64,000 nt of DNA from an uncultured Myxococcales bacterium (GTDB lineage: Bacteria > Myxococcota_A > UBA9042 > DTJE01). Below, one piece after another: positions 35,222 through 44,696 of this stretch. Each line of letters starts with the position of its first letter. Position 1 is the stretch's first letter. The notes below the pieces were generated by a model. That model ran no database searches and had not been told where the DNA came from. It saw nothing but the letters and a program-made list of their open reading frames with translations. The position numbers and the translations under genes are program-made. Location: assembly GCA_903936705.1 (NCBI GenBank), contig CAIZWN010000005.1, forward strand, positions 311,883 through 375,882, read 5' to 3'.

Positions 35222-36655
35222 TCAGCGTGCCACCCGCTGGTACAACTCACCGTACAGTCGCGCCGATTTCTCCCACGAGAAATCCTGCAGCATCGCGCAT
35301 TGAACAGCCCGCGCCATAGCGTCTCGATCGTCCCACAGCGCCCTGGCCCGCCTGATGGCGCAAGCCAGTTCCGATGATTCGAAGGACCGGAACTTGAGCC
35401 CGGTTCCCCCTGACGGCACTTCGTCGATGTCCCGCACCGTATCCTCAAGACCACCCGTGGCGTGAACTATCGGCAAGGTGCCGTAGCGCATCGAGTAGAT
35501 CTGGTTCAATCCACACGGTTCAAAGCGCGAGGGCATCAGGAAGTAGTCGCTGCCTGCCTCTATAAGGTGAGCCAACCCCTCGTCGTAGGTGAACCGCAAC
35601 CCTACTCGCCCAGGATGCCGCCCAGCCGCGTCCCGGATCGACTCCTCGACCGCGAGGTCCCCCGATCCAAGCACCACCAGCGCGCCGCCAGAGGCCACAA
35701 GGTCATCCAGGCATGCCGCCACCATGTCGTATCCCTTCTGCGCCACCAGCCGGCCAACGATCCCGAACAGCGGCCCATTTGGTTCGCTCAACCCGAACGT
35801 TTCAAGCAGATGGCTCCGGCACACCGACTTCCCGGAAAGATTCGCGCGGTCGTACCTGGCAGGCAGCCACGTATCTATGGATGGATCCCACGCCCCGTAG
35901 TCGGCTCCGTTCAAGATCCCGCTGAACCGATCGCCAAGGTCTCGAAGTATGCCATCCATGCCCATGCCGCCTTCCGGTCCCAGCACCTCGGAAGCATATG
36001 TCGGACTGACCGTCGTTACAGCATCAGCAAAGACCAGGCCGGTCTTCAAAAACGACAGGCGCCCCCAGTACTCGCCCCCTTGGCCGGGGCGGAACATGTC
36101 CCATGGCAAACCGACCTCGGAAACGGCTCCCGAATCGAAGAGTCCCTTGTAGGCCAAATTGTGAACGGTCATGACCACGCCAGCCGACCCGACTGGATTC
36201 AACCGGTTGAACGCAGGAACCAGGCCTGCCTGCCAGTCGTGTCCGTGAATGACATCGGGGCGCAGATCCAATTCCCGCACCAGGCGAAGCGCGGCAGCGG
36301 CAAAGAAGGCAAACCGAAGATGGTTGTCTGGATAGTCCCCCTCACGCGTTCCATATAGTTCGCTTCTACCATACCATTCGTCGCACTCCAGATGGTAGAC
36401 CACTGTGCCAGCGGGAAGCTCAGACTGGAATACGGCAAAATCGCAACTGCGCGTTCCCAGCGACACCGGAAACCGCAGTCCGGTCGGACGAATCCCCTGA
36501 GATGCCCGGTCCACAATCGAATACATCGGCGTCACAACGACAACTCGATGACCCAGTCGCGTCAAAGCCTCGGGAAGAGCTGCCGACACGTCTGCCAAAC
36601 CACCAGTCTTGCTGTATGGAACAACTTCCGACGTCACGTGAACAACGCTTGCCAT
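35222..36655 (-). CDS. glgA: Glycogen synthase (ADP-glucose type)
   Basis: 477-residue GT5 enzyme elongating alpha-1,4-glucan from ADP-glucose. N-terminal KTGGLADV at 16-23 is the nucleotide-sugar-binding motif; HGHDWQAGLVP and, in the second Rossmann domain, the FGIVGRLVAQKGYD and PSRFEPCGLNQIYSMRYG stretches (read in part) are diagnostic. GGGAGG nine bases before the ATG. No other glycogen gene is nearby. Confidence 0.95.
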   Translation of the reverse strand: MASVVHVTSEVVPYSKTGGLADVSAALPEALTRLGHRVVVVTPMYSIVDRASQGIRPTGLRFPVSLGTRSCDFAVFQSELPAGTVVYHLECDEWYGRSELYGTREGDYPDNHLRFAFFAAAALRLVRELDLRPDVIHGHDWQAGLVPAFNRLNPVGSAGVVMTVHNLAYKGLFDSGAVSEVGLPWDMFRPGQGGEYWGRLSFLKTGLVFADAVTTVSPTYASEVLGPEGGMGMDGILRDLGDRFSGILNGADYGAWDPSIDTWLPARYDRANLSGKSVCRSHLLETFGLSEPNGPLFGIVGRLVAQKGYDMVAACLDDLVASGGALVVLGSGDLAVEESIRDAAGRHPGRVGLRFTYDEGLAHLIEAGSDYFLMPSRFEPCGLNQIYSMRYGTLPIVHATGGLEDTVRDIDEVPSGGTGLKFRSFESSELACAIRRARALWDDRDAMARAVQCAMLQDFSWEKSARLYGELYQRVAR

Positions 36656-36713
36656 CCGAAATCGCCTCCCGCACCACTTCAGGCGGGGAGTCTAGCATGA
36701 CAGGCCTGGAAGG

Positions 36714-37028
36714 CTAGCTGACTGGAGACGGTGTCAAGGGGGGGACCGGTTTCCATTCCTCCCAGGCAGCAACGTCGCGCAACCTCAGACGCCTGGGTTC
36801 GAAACCACGCTGGACCAATTCGGCCATGAACTGCGAAAGAAGAGTCTGAAAGTCCGGGGCATCTCTCACCACAAACTGCAGAAGAAAGTGCAACGGGTCC
36901 GAGCACTGTGTCTCGGCGTACAGACGAGTCCGGGCCTTGTCCTGACGGGCAAAGACCGTGACCTGGAAGACCACGGTGCGGGCCAACTTTGTGGCCTCGA
37001 GCTGAAACCGGCTGTGTTCCTGCATCAT
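36714..37028 (-). CDS. Small protein of unknown function
   Basis: 104 residues, no signal peptide, mixed alpha/beta character with a central segment LHFLLQFVVRDAPDFQTLLSQF (read in part) and a Pro-rich end (WKPVPPLTPSPVS). No family recognised. A weak GGTGAG lies 13 bases before the first of two tandem ATGs, and an in-frame stop lies 11 codons upstream. It precedes glgA on the same strand with a 58-base gap. Codon use fits the surroundings and no better ORF competes. Confidence 0.55.
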   Translation of the reverse strand: MMQEHSRFQLEATKLARTVVFQVTVFARQDKARTRLYAETQCSDPLHFLLQFVVRDAPDFQTLLSQFMAELVQRGFEPRRLRLRDVAAWEEWKPVPPLTPSPVS

Positions 37029-37223
37029 CGCGCGGATTGTCTCACCAGCAGCTTCGGTGCGTCAAGGCGCCGGTTCTGCATACCTGACTGCGGTAGCACA
37101 TTGACGCGGAACGGCTCGTATTGTACGGTCCCATCGTAGACGATCGCAGAAGTTTAGCTGGCTATGGCGCCGGAGTTCGAGGAACTCCACTTGGCGGTTT
37201 GATAGTGTCTGGGGGAGGTAGCA

Positions 37224-37907
37224 ATGCTTCATGACAGGTCGAGAACCGGCACTGTACGGCTGCCCGTGACTTTTTCGGCAGTTTTTCAGAACCATGGCAA
37301 GCAGGCCAACGGCGTGGCAGTAAACGTGTCTCCCGAGGGATTGTGCCTGCGCACCGATCAGGAACTGCTCGAAGGGCAGGTTCTTGTGCTGCGCTTGTCG
37401 GCCAAGGGATTTGAAGATGTCGAGACCGAGGTGAACGTCCGCTGGGTCCTGGAAATGTCACCGATGCTCCAGGCCACCTTCCCATGGGAAGCCGGGGTGC
37501 GCATCGAGAATCCGACTCCCGAATATCTTGGGATGTTCCACCGCGAAAACATCCGCTTTGTTGACTACCGGGACGTGCCCCGTTATCCGCACCAGATGCG
37601 GGTCATGCTGGCGGGCCCTGGCACCTGGGAAACGACGTTCGCCCTGAACATTGGACGTCGCGGCTTGTTCATTCGCACGGGCCAGGATCTGGACCTGGGG
37701 GCGCTGGTCGAGGTTCGCGTCCACGTGCCTGGGCTGGGCGATGCGATCCCCATTCGCGCCGAGGTGGTTCACCGCTTGTCCGAGGCACATGCGACCGAGG
37801 TCGGTGCCGAATCCGGGGTCGGGGTGCGTCTGGTGACCCTGCCCACGTGGGCCCGCGAGGCCTGGACAAACTACGTGACCGCCCTCGAGCAACGTTTCAA
37901 CGTCTGA
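37224..37907 (+). CDS. Tandem PilZ-like domain protein
   Basis: 227 residues. Two PilZ-like beta-barrels in tandem. The first starts with RSRTGTVRLPVTFSA and contains VNVSPEGLCLRT; the second begins near 125 (YPHQMRVMLAGPG) with LNIGRRGLFIRTGQDLDLG. The first domain keeps Arg residues and a D/NxSxxG-type turn compatible with cyclic di-GMP binding, the second is less complete. Soluble. GGGGGAGG lies before the ATG. Together with the GGDEF and HD-GYP genes it adds an effector to local cyclic di-GMP signalling, though binding is not shown. Confidence 0.78.
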   Translation: MLHDRSRTGTVRLPVTFSAVFQNHGKQANGVAVNVSPEGLCLRTDQELLEGQVLVLRLSAKGFEDVETEVNVRWVLEMSPMLQATFPWEAGVRIENPTPEYLGMFHRENIRFVDYRDVPRYPHQMRVMLAGPGTWETTFALNIGRRGLFIRTGQDLDLGALVEVRVHVPGLGDAIPIRAEVVHRLSEAHATEVGAESGVGVRLVTLPTWAREAWTNYVTALEQRFNV

Positions 37908-37954
37908 TCAACCTTCATCCCGGTTTGTCGGCATCTGAGGTAGAATCTGCCCCC

Positions 37955-39649
37955 ATGATGCAGCCCCAATACGGTCACCGGGCCTCTGCCATCGTGCTGG
38001 CGGGACTTCTTGTGTACCTTGGTGGCATCGTTGCGTCCCGGTGGGAACCGTACACCTTCCTTTTTCGCGACGGATCGTTCTATGCGCAAACCAACCGCGC
38101 GATTGCAGACGGCTTCACCCTGCGCCAGGAGGCCGTGCAACCAGGATCGTGGTACGACGGAAGCCTGCCCTGGTACGCGAATGTCGATGACGCCTGGTCG
38201 AACATTTCAATCGGCACAGACGGGGAATGGTATCCCAAGCACTCGTACCTGATGCCCGTCTTTTCGACACCGTTCTTCCTGGTTTTTGGCACGTCCGGGC
38301 TGCTGCTTTTCAATCTTATTGCAATGGCCCTGGGGCTTTTCGCGGTCTACCGGATCGCAGCTCGCGCATCGGGGGAGCTGCCCGCAGCGATCTCGGTGCT
38401 TGGCATTGCGAGCTGCCCGCTGATTCCGTATCTTGCCTACTCCTACAGCCATGACGTTTTTTATGCAGCGCTGCTGACTGGCGGCATGTCGGTATTGATG
38501 ACCGGGCGCCACGGGTTTGCGGGCATTCTGCTGGGCCTGTCGATATTCGCAAAGGTTACCAACGCGGTCGCCGTGGTACCAATCGTCCTGTTCCTGTTCC
38601 GAGGTGGACGCAGGGATTTTGCCCGACTGGCGGCTTGCGCGGCGATCCCGGTCATGATCCTGGCCGTGGCCAACTGGTACATGTACGGAGCGCCCTGGAT
38701 AAACTCGTACAACAGGATCCTGACGGTCAGGGGCGGTGTACCTGAAATCGTGTCCTACTTCGGCGCCTTTGGGACCCCTTTGATGGACGGTCTCGCCCGC
38801 TACTTTTCCTCGTCGCCGGAAGGCGAAATCTGGCAGAAGGCGCCCTTGTCGATCGTTGCGTTGCTGGGCATCGTCCCCCTGGCGTTCGCCTCGTGGCGCC
38901 TGGCTTCCGGCATTCTGGCGACCGTCGTTGGATACACACTCCTGTTCGCCTTGTACAACTTCGGCGGGGCACGATTCCTGACGCCCGTGGTGATGCTGGC
39001 GGTCGTGCCAGGGGCGGCTCTGATCGATGCCCTGGGGCGCCTGGCCGTTTCCACGGGCAATCTCTGGAGCGCCGTCACACGGTCTCGCGCGGCAATCCGT
39101 GTATTGCTGGCTATTGGCGCCATCCTGTTGCTGTCACTGGCGATTCGCTGGGGATCTCGCGTGATTGATCCCGGGGAAGCCGATTCGATGGCGGCCGACG
39201 TGCAGCGCCTGATGGTACGGGTCGATCGAACACCGTGCGACTACTTCAACATGGCCCGCCAGAAATGGGAGTGCAGCGGCATCGACCGCGATGACCGCAT
39301 GTACACAGGGACTGCCGTGGCCAACCAGTGCGCGTTTGGACGAGATGCCATGCTGAGAATTCCGGTCGCCCCGGGAGGCAAGAGGCGCACGGTCGAGTGG
39401 CGCCCTTCAAAGGGCGGAGACCATCTCGAAATCGTCTTTGGAATCGATGGGACGACTAAATCGGAAGGCCCGGTTACGTTCTCGATCCGGGTGGGCGACC
39501 GTCAAGCAACCAAGTGGACGGCATCCACTACCGGAGGCGTCACGCACGAGGAAGTCGAGGTGCCAGTGTCCCCTGGTGACCCCGTGGTGCTGGAACTCGA
39601 ACCATCGCAAAAGGGGGCTGCTCTTTGCCTGGACGTGTCTGTGCGATAG
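37955..39649 (+). CDS. Polytopic membrane protein with periplasmic C-terminal domain
   Basis: 564 residues. At least nine hydrophobic segments between residues 10 and 430, with a first loop containing Asp/Arg/Tyr (FLFRDGSFYAQTNRA), a layout resembling GT-C/GT39-like membrane glycosyltransferases. I do not see a decisive catalytic motif. The C-terminal 140 residues form a soluble beta-rich domain. A TAGAAT hexamer (37941-37946) sits only eight bases before the ATG and no good SD is present, so a leaderless transcript is possible. Ends nine bases from the convergent valS gene. Confidence 0.75.
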   Translation: MMQPQYGHRASAIVLAGLLVYLGGIVASRWEPYTFLFRDGSFYAQTNRAIADGFTLRQEAVQPGSWYDGSLPWYANVDDAWSNISIGTDGEWYPKHSYLMPVFSTPFFLVFGTSGLLLFNLIAMALGLFAVYRIAARASGELPAAISVLGIASCPLIPYLAYSYSHDVFYAALLTGGMSVLMTGRHGFAGILLGLSIFAKVTNAVAVVPIVLFLFRGGRRDFARLAACAAIPVMILAVANWYMYGAPWINSYNRILTVRGGVPEIVSYFGAFGTPLMDGLARYFSSSPEGEIWQKAPLSIVALLGIVPLAFASWRLASGILATVVGYTLLFALYNFGGARFLTPVVMLAVVPGAALIDALGRLAVSTGNLWSAVTRSRAAIRVLLAIGAILLLSLAIRWGSRVIDPGEADSMAADVQRLMVRVDRTPCDYFNMARQKWECSGIDRDDRMYTGTAVANQCAFGRDAMLRIPVAPGGKRRTVEWRPSKGGDHLEIVFGIDGTTKSEGPVTFSIRVGDRQATKWTASTTGGVTHEEVEVPVSPGDPVVLELEPSQKGAALCLDVSVR

Positions 39650-39658
39650 GCGATCGCC

Positions 39659-42349
39659 CTATGAAGCAAGCACGGAAAGAGCCTCGTCAATGCGGGCTAT
39701 CGTGGCCAGAAAGTCGATTTCTTTTTCCCGCTCGCCCTCGACGACCTCCTCCTTTGCCCGCGCTATGAAGTCCGGGTTCGTCAACTTGCGCTGAACGACC
39801 TCAAGGTCCTTGCGGGTCTTCTCGCGCTCCTTTTCCAGACGCCGCACCTCGGCAGCCAATCGCTCGTCGCCAATCATCACGTAACAATCAACGGACGACC
39901 CAACCGAAACCGCTGCCCCGGCAGGCCGGGTTGCGTTCGCGTCTATGACCAGATCGCCGGTGCGCCCCAGACGAACAAGGTTGTCTGAATGGGCCTGAAG
40001 GTGCGCCGCCACCTCGGGCGAATGGGGCCGCACCAGCACGTCAACTCGCTCGGACGGCGGCACTCCGGCCTGCGACCGAACCCCGCGGATGGCGCTGATG
40101 ACTTCCAGAACCTCGTCCAGCGCGGCCGCATCGACCGGGAACGTCCGCCGACCCACACCCTTGGGATATTTCGCGATCATGATGCTGTCGGGAGCATCGG
40201 GCAGCATGGGCCGCAGGCGCTGCCACAGTTCCTCGGTCACGTACGGCATGAACGGGTGCATCGCGCGCAGGACGTTGTCCAGGACATGCACCAGAACGGA
40301 CTGCGTGGCCCTGCGCCGTTCGCCGCCCTCGTTCAAGGCACCCTTCGCCAGTTCCAGGTACCAGTCGCAGAAGCGATGCCAGGTGAACTGGTACAGCGCC
40401 GATGCCGCCTCGTTGAACCGGAACTCCTCCAAAGCCTTGTCGCACTCGGCCATCGCCTCGTGCAGGCGCGTCAGGATCCAGCGATCCGCAGGCGACAGAA
40501 GGGCATCGTCGATCACCAGGTCCCCGTCGACCTCCGGCACCTGCCCCTCGAAATCCTCCAGATTCATGAATGCAAACCGCGAAGCGTTCCACAGCTTGTT
40601 GACGAACTCGCGGTAGCCCTTCAGTCGGTCGACCGACAGCTTGATGTCCCGCCCCTGCGCCGTCATCGTCGCCAGCGTGAATCGCAGCGCGTCGGCGCCG
40701 ACTTCGTCGACAACCTCGAGAGGGTCGATGACGTTGCCCTTGGTCTTGGACATCTTCAGACCCTTCTCGTCACGCACCATCGCGTGCAGGAAGACGGTCT
40801 TGAAGGGCACGTCGCCCATGAAGTGCAGGCCCATCATCATCATCCTGGCCACCCAGAAGAAGATGATGTCGAAACCCGTCTCCATGACCGTGTTCGGATA
40901 GAAGGTCTTCAGTGCCTTTGTCTGGTCCGGCCACCCAAGCGTCGAGAACGGCCAGAGACCCGACGAGAACCACGTGTCCAGGACGTCCTCGTCCTGTTTC
41001 CACCCGGTACCGCCACACTTCGGGCACGCCGTGCCGACCGCCGGCTGCTCGACGGCGACGTGCATGTGGTCACACCCCTTGGCGGTGCAGTACCACACAG
41101 GAATCTGGTGCCCCCACCACAACTGGCGACTGATGCACCAGTCACGGATGTTTTCCATCCAATTCATGTAGGTCTTTTCCCAGGCGTTCGGGATGAAGAC
41201 CGTACGGCCGTCCCTGACTGCCGCTATGGCTGGTTCAGCCAGCGGCTTGGTGCGGACATACCATTGCAAGCTGACCGTGGGTTCCACCACGACACCCGAC
41301 CTCTGGCAGTGACCCACGCGGTGGGTGTAGTCCTCGGTCTTGACCAGGTAGCCCTGCGTTTCCAGATCCTCGATCACCTGCCTGCGTGCCGCAGATCGCT
41401 CGAGCCCCCGGTACGCCTGCGGCACGTTGTCGTTCAGGTGCGCATCGGGAGTCAGGATGGTGATGACCGGCAGGTTGTGCCGCAGCCCGGTTTCGAAGTC
41501 CGAGAAGTCGTGACCGGGCGTGATCTTCAAGGCGCCGGTGCCGAAGTTCAAATCCACCGCCACGGCGTCGGCAATGATCGGAATGTGCCGGTCGGTCAGC
41601 GGCAGGGACACCGTCTTGCCGATCAGGTGCTGGTGCCGAGGATCGTCCGGATGCACCGCCACCGCGGTATCGCCGAAAAGAGTCTCGGGACGGGTCGTCG
41701 CCAGCACCAGGCGCTCGTCGCTGCCGTCAACCGGGTAGGCGATGTGCCACAGGTGACTCTTTATTTCCTTTTCTTCGACCTCCAGGTCCGACAGCACCGT
41801 CAGGATCCCCGGGGACCAGTTCACCATGCGCTGCGCGCGGTAGATCAAGCCCTCCTCGAACAGACGAACGAACACGTGGCGCACCGCGCGAGACAGGCCC
41901 TCGTCCAGTGTGAAACGCTCGCGGTCCCAGTCGACGGACACGCCCAGCGCCGTCATCTGTTCGGTGATCCTGGCATGGCAGGCATCCTTCCATTTCCAGA
42001 CCTCTGCCAGGAATGCCTCCCGGCCCAGGTCGTGTCGGCTGATGCCCTTCTTCTGAAGCTCGCGCTCGACAACCATCTGCGTGGCGATTCCGGCGTGGTC
42101 GGTACCTGGCAGCCACAGCGTATTGAAGCCGCTCATGCGCTTGAAGCGAATCAGCAGATCCTGAATGGCAAAGGTAAGGCCATGCCCCATGTGCAGGTGC
42201 CCGGTGACGTTCGGCGGCGGAATCACGATGCAGTACGGAGGCTTGTCACTCTCGTCAGCAGCGCGGAAGTAGCCGGCCTCCCGCCAGACCTTGTACCAAC
42301 GCTCCTCGACCGCCTTGTGTTCGTATCCTTTCGCCAGGGGCTCCATCAA
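39659..42349 (-). CDS. valS: Valyl-tRNA synthetase
   Basis: Charges tRNA-Val and edits threonine. 896 residues, class I. HMGHGLTF is the HIGH motif near residue 55, KMSKT at 532-536. The CP1 editing domain lies between (LATTRPETLFGDTAVAV). Next come the anticodon-binding helical domain and a C-terminal coiled coil ending LATIARIDEALSVLAS. SD GGAGG before the ATG. Followed upstream by ftsY on the same strand with a 39-base gap. Confidence 0.98.
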   Translation of the reverse strand: MMEPLAKGYEHKAVEERWYKVWREAGYFRAADESDKPPYCIVIPPPNVTGHLHMGHGLTFAIQDLLIRFKRMSGFNTLWLPGTDHAGIATQMVVERELQKKGISRHDLGREAFLAEVWKWKDACHARITEQMTALGVSVDWDRERFTLDEGLSRAVRHVFVRLFEEGLIYRAQRMVNWSPGILTVLSDLEVEEKEIKSHLWHIAYPVDGSDERLVLATTRPETLFGDTAVAVHPDDPRHQHLIGKTVSLPLTDRHIPIIADAVAVDLNFGTGALKITPGHDFSDFETGLRHNLPVITILTPDAHLNDNVPQAYRGLERSAARRQVIEDLETQGYLVKTEDYTHRVGHCQRSGVVVEPTVSLQWYVRTKPLAEPAIAAVRDGRTVFIPNAWEKTYMNWMENIRDWCISRQLWWGHQIPVWYCTAKGCDHMHVAVEQPAVGTACPKCGGTGWKQDEDVLDTWFSSGLWPFSTLGWPDQTKALKTFYPNTVMETGFDIIFFWVARMMMMGLHFMGDVPFKTVFLHAMVRDEKGLKMSKTKGNVIDPLEVVDEVGADALRFTLATMTAQGRDIKLSVDRLKGYREFVNKLWNASRFAFMNLEDFEGQVPEVDGDLVIDDALLSPADRWILTRLHEAMAECDKALEEFRFNEAASALYQFTWHRFCDWYLELAKGALNEGGERRRATQSVLVHVLDNVLRAMHPFMPYVTEELWQRLRPMLPDAPDSIMIAKYPKGVGRRTFPVDAAALDEVLEVISAIRGVRSQAGVPPSERVDVLVRPHSPEVAAHLQAHSDNLVRLGRTGDLVIDANATRPAGAAVSVGSSVDCYVMIGDERLAAEVRRLEKEREKTRKDLEVVQRKLTNPDFIARAKEEVVEGEREKEIDFLATIARIDEALSVLAS

Positions 42350-42388
42350 TCCTCCAGATGCGTCGACGGCGCGGGATTATAGACCGGT

Positions 42389-43660
42389 TCAATCCGTGGC
42401 GAACAGCGCCTCGACGAACTCGTTCGCATCGAAAGGACGCAGGTCGTCCAGTCCCTCGCCGACGCCGACGAAGCAGATGGGAAGACCCAGATCGCGCACG
42501 ATCGACAAGACCACGCCACCCTTTGCTGTCCCGTCAAGTTTTGCCAGCACGATGCCGGTCACGTGGACGGCCTGCTGGAAGATGTCAGCCTGGCGCACGG
42601 CGTTCTGCCCCATCGTCGCATCCAGCACCAGCAGGACCTCGTGCGGCGAACCCGCGATTGCCTTGCCCAGCACCTTGTGAACCTTCTTCAACTCGTCGAC
42701 CAGGTTCACGTTCGTATGCAGGCGACCGGCCGTATCAGCTATGACCAGATCCGCGCCATCCGCCAGCGCCTTCTTGCCGGCGTCAAACATCAGCGAGGCA
42801 GGATCCTGGCCGGGGTTGCCGGCAAGAACCGGCACTCCAGTGCGCTGACCCCAGATTACAAGCTGGTCCATGCCCGCGGCCCGATAGGTGTCCCCGGCCG
42901 CCAGCAGCAGATTGCGACCCTTGGCCTTGTAGAAATGCGCCATCTTGCCGATGGTGGTCGTCTTGCCAGTGCCGTTTACGCCTATCACCATGACGACAGC
43001 CGGAGCACCAGCACGGCCTTCCACCTTGGGGGCGCCGTGAGGCTGCGTCTTCAGAAGCTCGAGGGTCTTGGCACGGAAAAACTCCATAACCTGCGGGCCC
43101 AGATCGCCCACCGACGGCTTGAACTCGGACCTCAAGGCCTCGATCAGCAGGCTCGCGGTCTTGACCCCGATGTCTGCCGTCAGCAGGGCCTCCTCGGCTT
43201 CCGCGATCAGCGCATCATCGACAGCGCCTCGCTGGAAAGCGTTCAGCAACCGGGCGACAAAACCTTCCTTGCGCGTCCGTTCAAGACCGGCGCCAAGGGG
43301 CCTGATTGTCGGCAGCGCCACAACCAGTTTCGGCGCGGCCACAGGCTCGGGGATCTGCGGGATCACCTTTCCCTTCGGGCCGATCCTTGGTGCCTCGCGC
43401 AGCGGTGGTTCGACGGGAGCTGTTACCCTTGGCGCCCCAACTTGTCCGGGGCGCTGCAAAGGTCCCCTGGCAGGCCCGGCAGGCCCACGAACCGGCGGTA
43501 CAGCGGGTGCCACGCCCCGCGAGGGCCGAACCACCCCCTCGTCGGACTCGTCAGGAATCTCGTGCAGGGGCTTCTTCTTTGACAGGCGAACCGCGACAGC
43601 ACCGATCAAGGCCGCAAAGCCTATGACCAGCAGAAGGGCAACGATCGATGAGGCGTCCAT
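42389..43660 (-). CDS. ftsY: Signal recognition particle receptor FtsY
   Basis: 423 residues. N-terminal hydrophobic helix (about 5-24), then a Pro/Ala-rich charged linker (30-110) in place of the acidic A domain of enterobacteria. The NG GTPase follows: GVNGTGKT at 226-233, DTAGRLHTN, and TKLDGTAKGG-type KLDGTAKGGVVLS near the end. It docks ribosome-SRP complexes at the membrane. ATG at 43660 chosen with GGAGC upstream; a start five codons earlier is possible. Confidence 0.96.
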   Translation of the reverse strand: MDASSIVALLLVIGFAALIGAVAVRLSKKKPLHEIPDESDEGVVRPSRGVAPAVPPVRGPAGPARGPLQRPGQVGAPRVTAPVEPPLREAPRIGPKGKVIPQIPEPVAAPKLVVALPTIRPLGAGLERTRKEGFVARLLNAFQRGAVDDALIAEAEEALLTADIGVKTASLLIEALRSEFKPSVGDLGPQVMEFFRAKTLELLKTQPHGAPKVEGRAGAPAVVMVIGVNGTGKTTTIGKMAHFYKAKGRNLLLAAGDTYRAAGMDQLVIWGQRTGVPVLAGNPGQDPASLMFDAGKKALADGADLVIADTAGRLHTNVNLVDELKKVHKVLGKAIAGSPHEVLLVLDATMGQNAVRQADIFQQAVHVTGIVLAKLDGTAKGGVVLSIVRDLGLPICFVGVGEGLDDLRPFDANEFVEALFATD

Positions 43661-43768
43661 GGCTGCTCCGGGCATCCAAAAAACCGGGGCGGATACTATT
43701 CGACGAGGGGCCGATCGTCAAGCAATGCCACAGACATGCCAAGGGCGACCAGTGTCGCTGGCGCCCTG

Positions 43769-43798
43769 TTGACATACCAGGCAAATCCCAGCTAGGCT
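43769..43798 (+). promoter_or_regulatory. Candidate promoter of the 43.9 kb lipoprotein gene
   Basis: TTGACA (43769-43774), 18-base spacer, TAGGCT (43793-43798), about 55 bases before the ATG. Perfect -35, fair -10. Confidence 0.45.
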
Positions 43799-43853
43799 GC
43801 TGACCATAAGGCTGCACCAGGTTTTCGCCAGGTTTCATTGCAATGGAGGGAAC

Positions 43854-44522
43854 ATGCGCCTTCTTCACAAGTGGCCGAATGCGTTTCTTCTGCCTCTGGC
43901 CCTAGCGCTTCTGCTGATCGTTCCTGGATGTGCCCGAACGTTCATGAGCATCCCGAAGGACCCTGTCCAACCAGGCGCCAGAATCGGAGTCATCCAGGTA
44001 GGTTCCGGTGGCAGTATGAAGTTCTCATGGGGCACCCACCATCTCTCGAAGGCATTCAACGATCTTGGACTTGTCTACGTCCCGATCCAGGAAGTCGACG
44101 TAACCAGCTTGATGCTGCCTCATCAATCCAGCATTGTCGTCGATGGCAACCCGCCTGCCGCGAAGGCCGGCGAAAAGCCCGGACGCGCTTCCGTCTTCTC
44201 GCTGAACACGCTGCGCGGCCATTTCGCAGAACTTCAACTTGACTACGTGATCCTCATGGATCTGAACGTGTCCAACAACAAGGACTACTCGATCAAGGTG
44301 TCCCTGATTCGCGTTCAGGACATGGCCGTAGTCGGATTTGTGCATCAGAGCTACAACGGCCTGACCGTCGGATGCATCGCCGCATTGCCAGGCTACTTCT
44401 TCGTCACACCGATCGTGTGCCCCGCCGTTGCTTTCGCCGGCTTCGACCGCGAGAAGAAGGAAGTGACTCGGATGACCGAAGTTCTGGTCAAACTGATGTC
44501 ATATGCGCGCGGTTCCCGTTAG
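43854..44522 (+). CDS. Lipoprotein of unknown function
   Basis: 222 residues. Basic N-terminus, hydrophobic core, lipobox VPGC with acylated Cys26. The mature part is alpha/beta (ARIGVIQVGSGG, LDYVILMDLNVSNNKDYSIKV) and includes a hydrophobic stretch near the C-terminus (ALPGYFFVTPIVCPAVAFAG) that could be a membrane segment. No family recognised. GGAGGG upstream of the ATG. Divergent from ftsY, followed by the HD-GYP gene after 174 bases. Confidence 0.75.
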   Translation: MRLLHKWPNAFLLPLALALLLIVPGCARTFMSIPKDPVQPGARIGVIQVGSGGSMKFSWGTHHLSKAFNDLGLVYVPIQEVDVTSLMLPHQSSIVVDGNPPAAKAGEKPGRASVFSLNTLRGHFAELQLDYVILMDLNVSNNKDYSIKVSLIRVQDMAVVGFVHQSYNGLTVGCIAALPGYFFVTPIVCPAVAFAGFDREKKEVTRMTEVLVKLMSYARGSR

Positions 44523-44696
44523 CCGGTGACCCTGGGATTCCTTCGGAACCTACGAACTCCCGCCATGAAGGCACTGCCGAAAACCAGGTAGCAGGGGACT
44601 GCCCACCGGAAGATCATCACCAAAGCCTGTCGTCCCTTTGGCAGGCAGCCGCGTGCGGTGCTAGTGTGACTCACAGTCTGCGAGGCTAGCGCCACC

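Noticed and set aside
39649-39658. GGCGATCGCC palindrome between the membrane protein gene and valS as a terminator or HIP1-type element
   Set aside because: Ten bases without loop or T-run; a single copy is expected by chance in GC-rich DNA.
39989-42382. 797-codon open frame on + strand
   Set aside because: Antisense shadow of valS, which is unambiguous.
44665-44675. TGTGACTCACA palindrome as a CRP site
   Set aside because: The half-sites are separated by one base, whereas CRP needs six; no other support.
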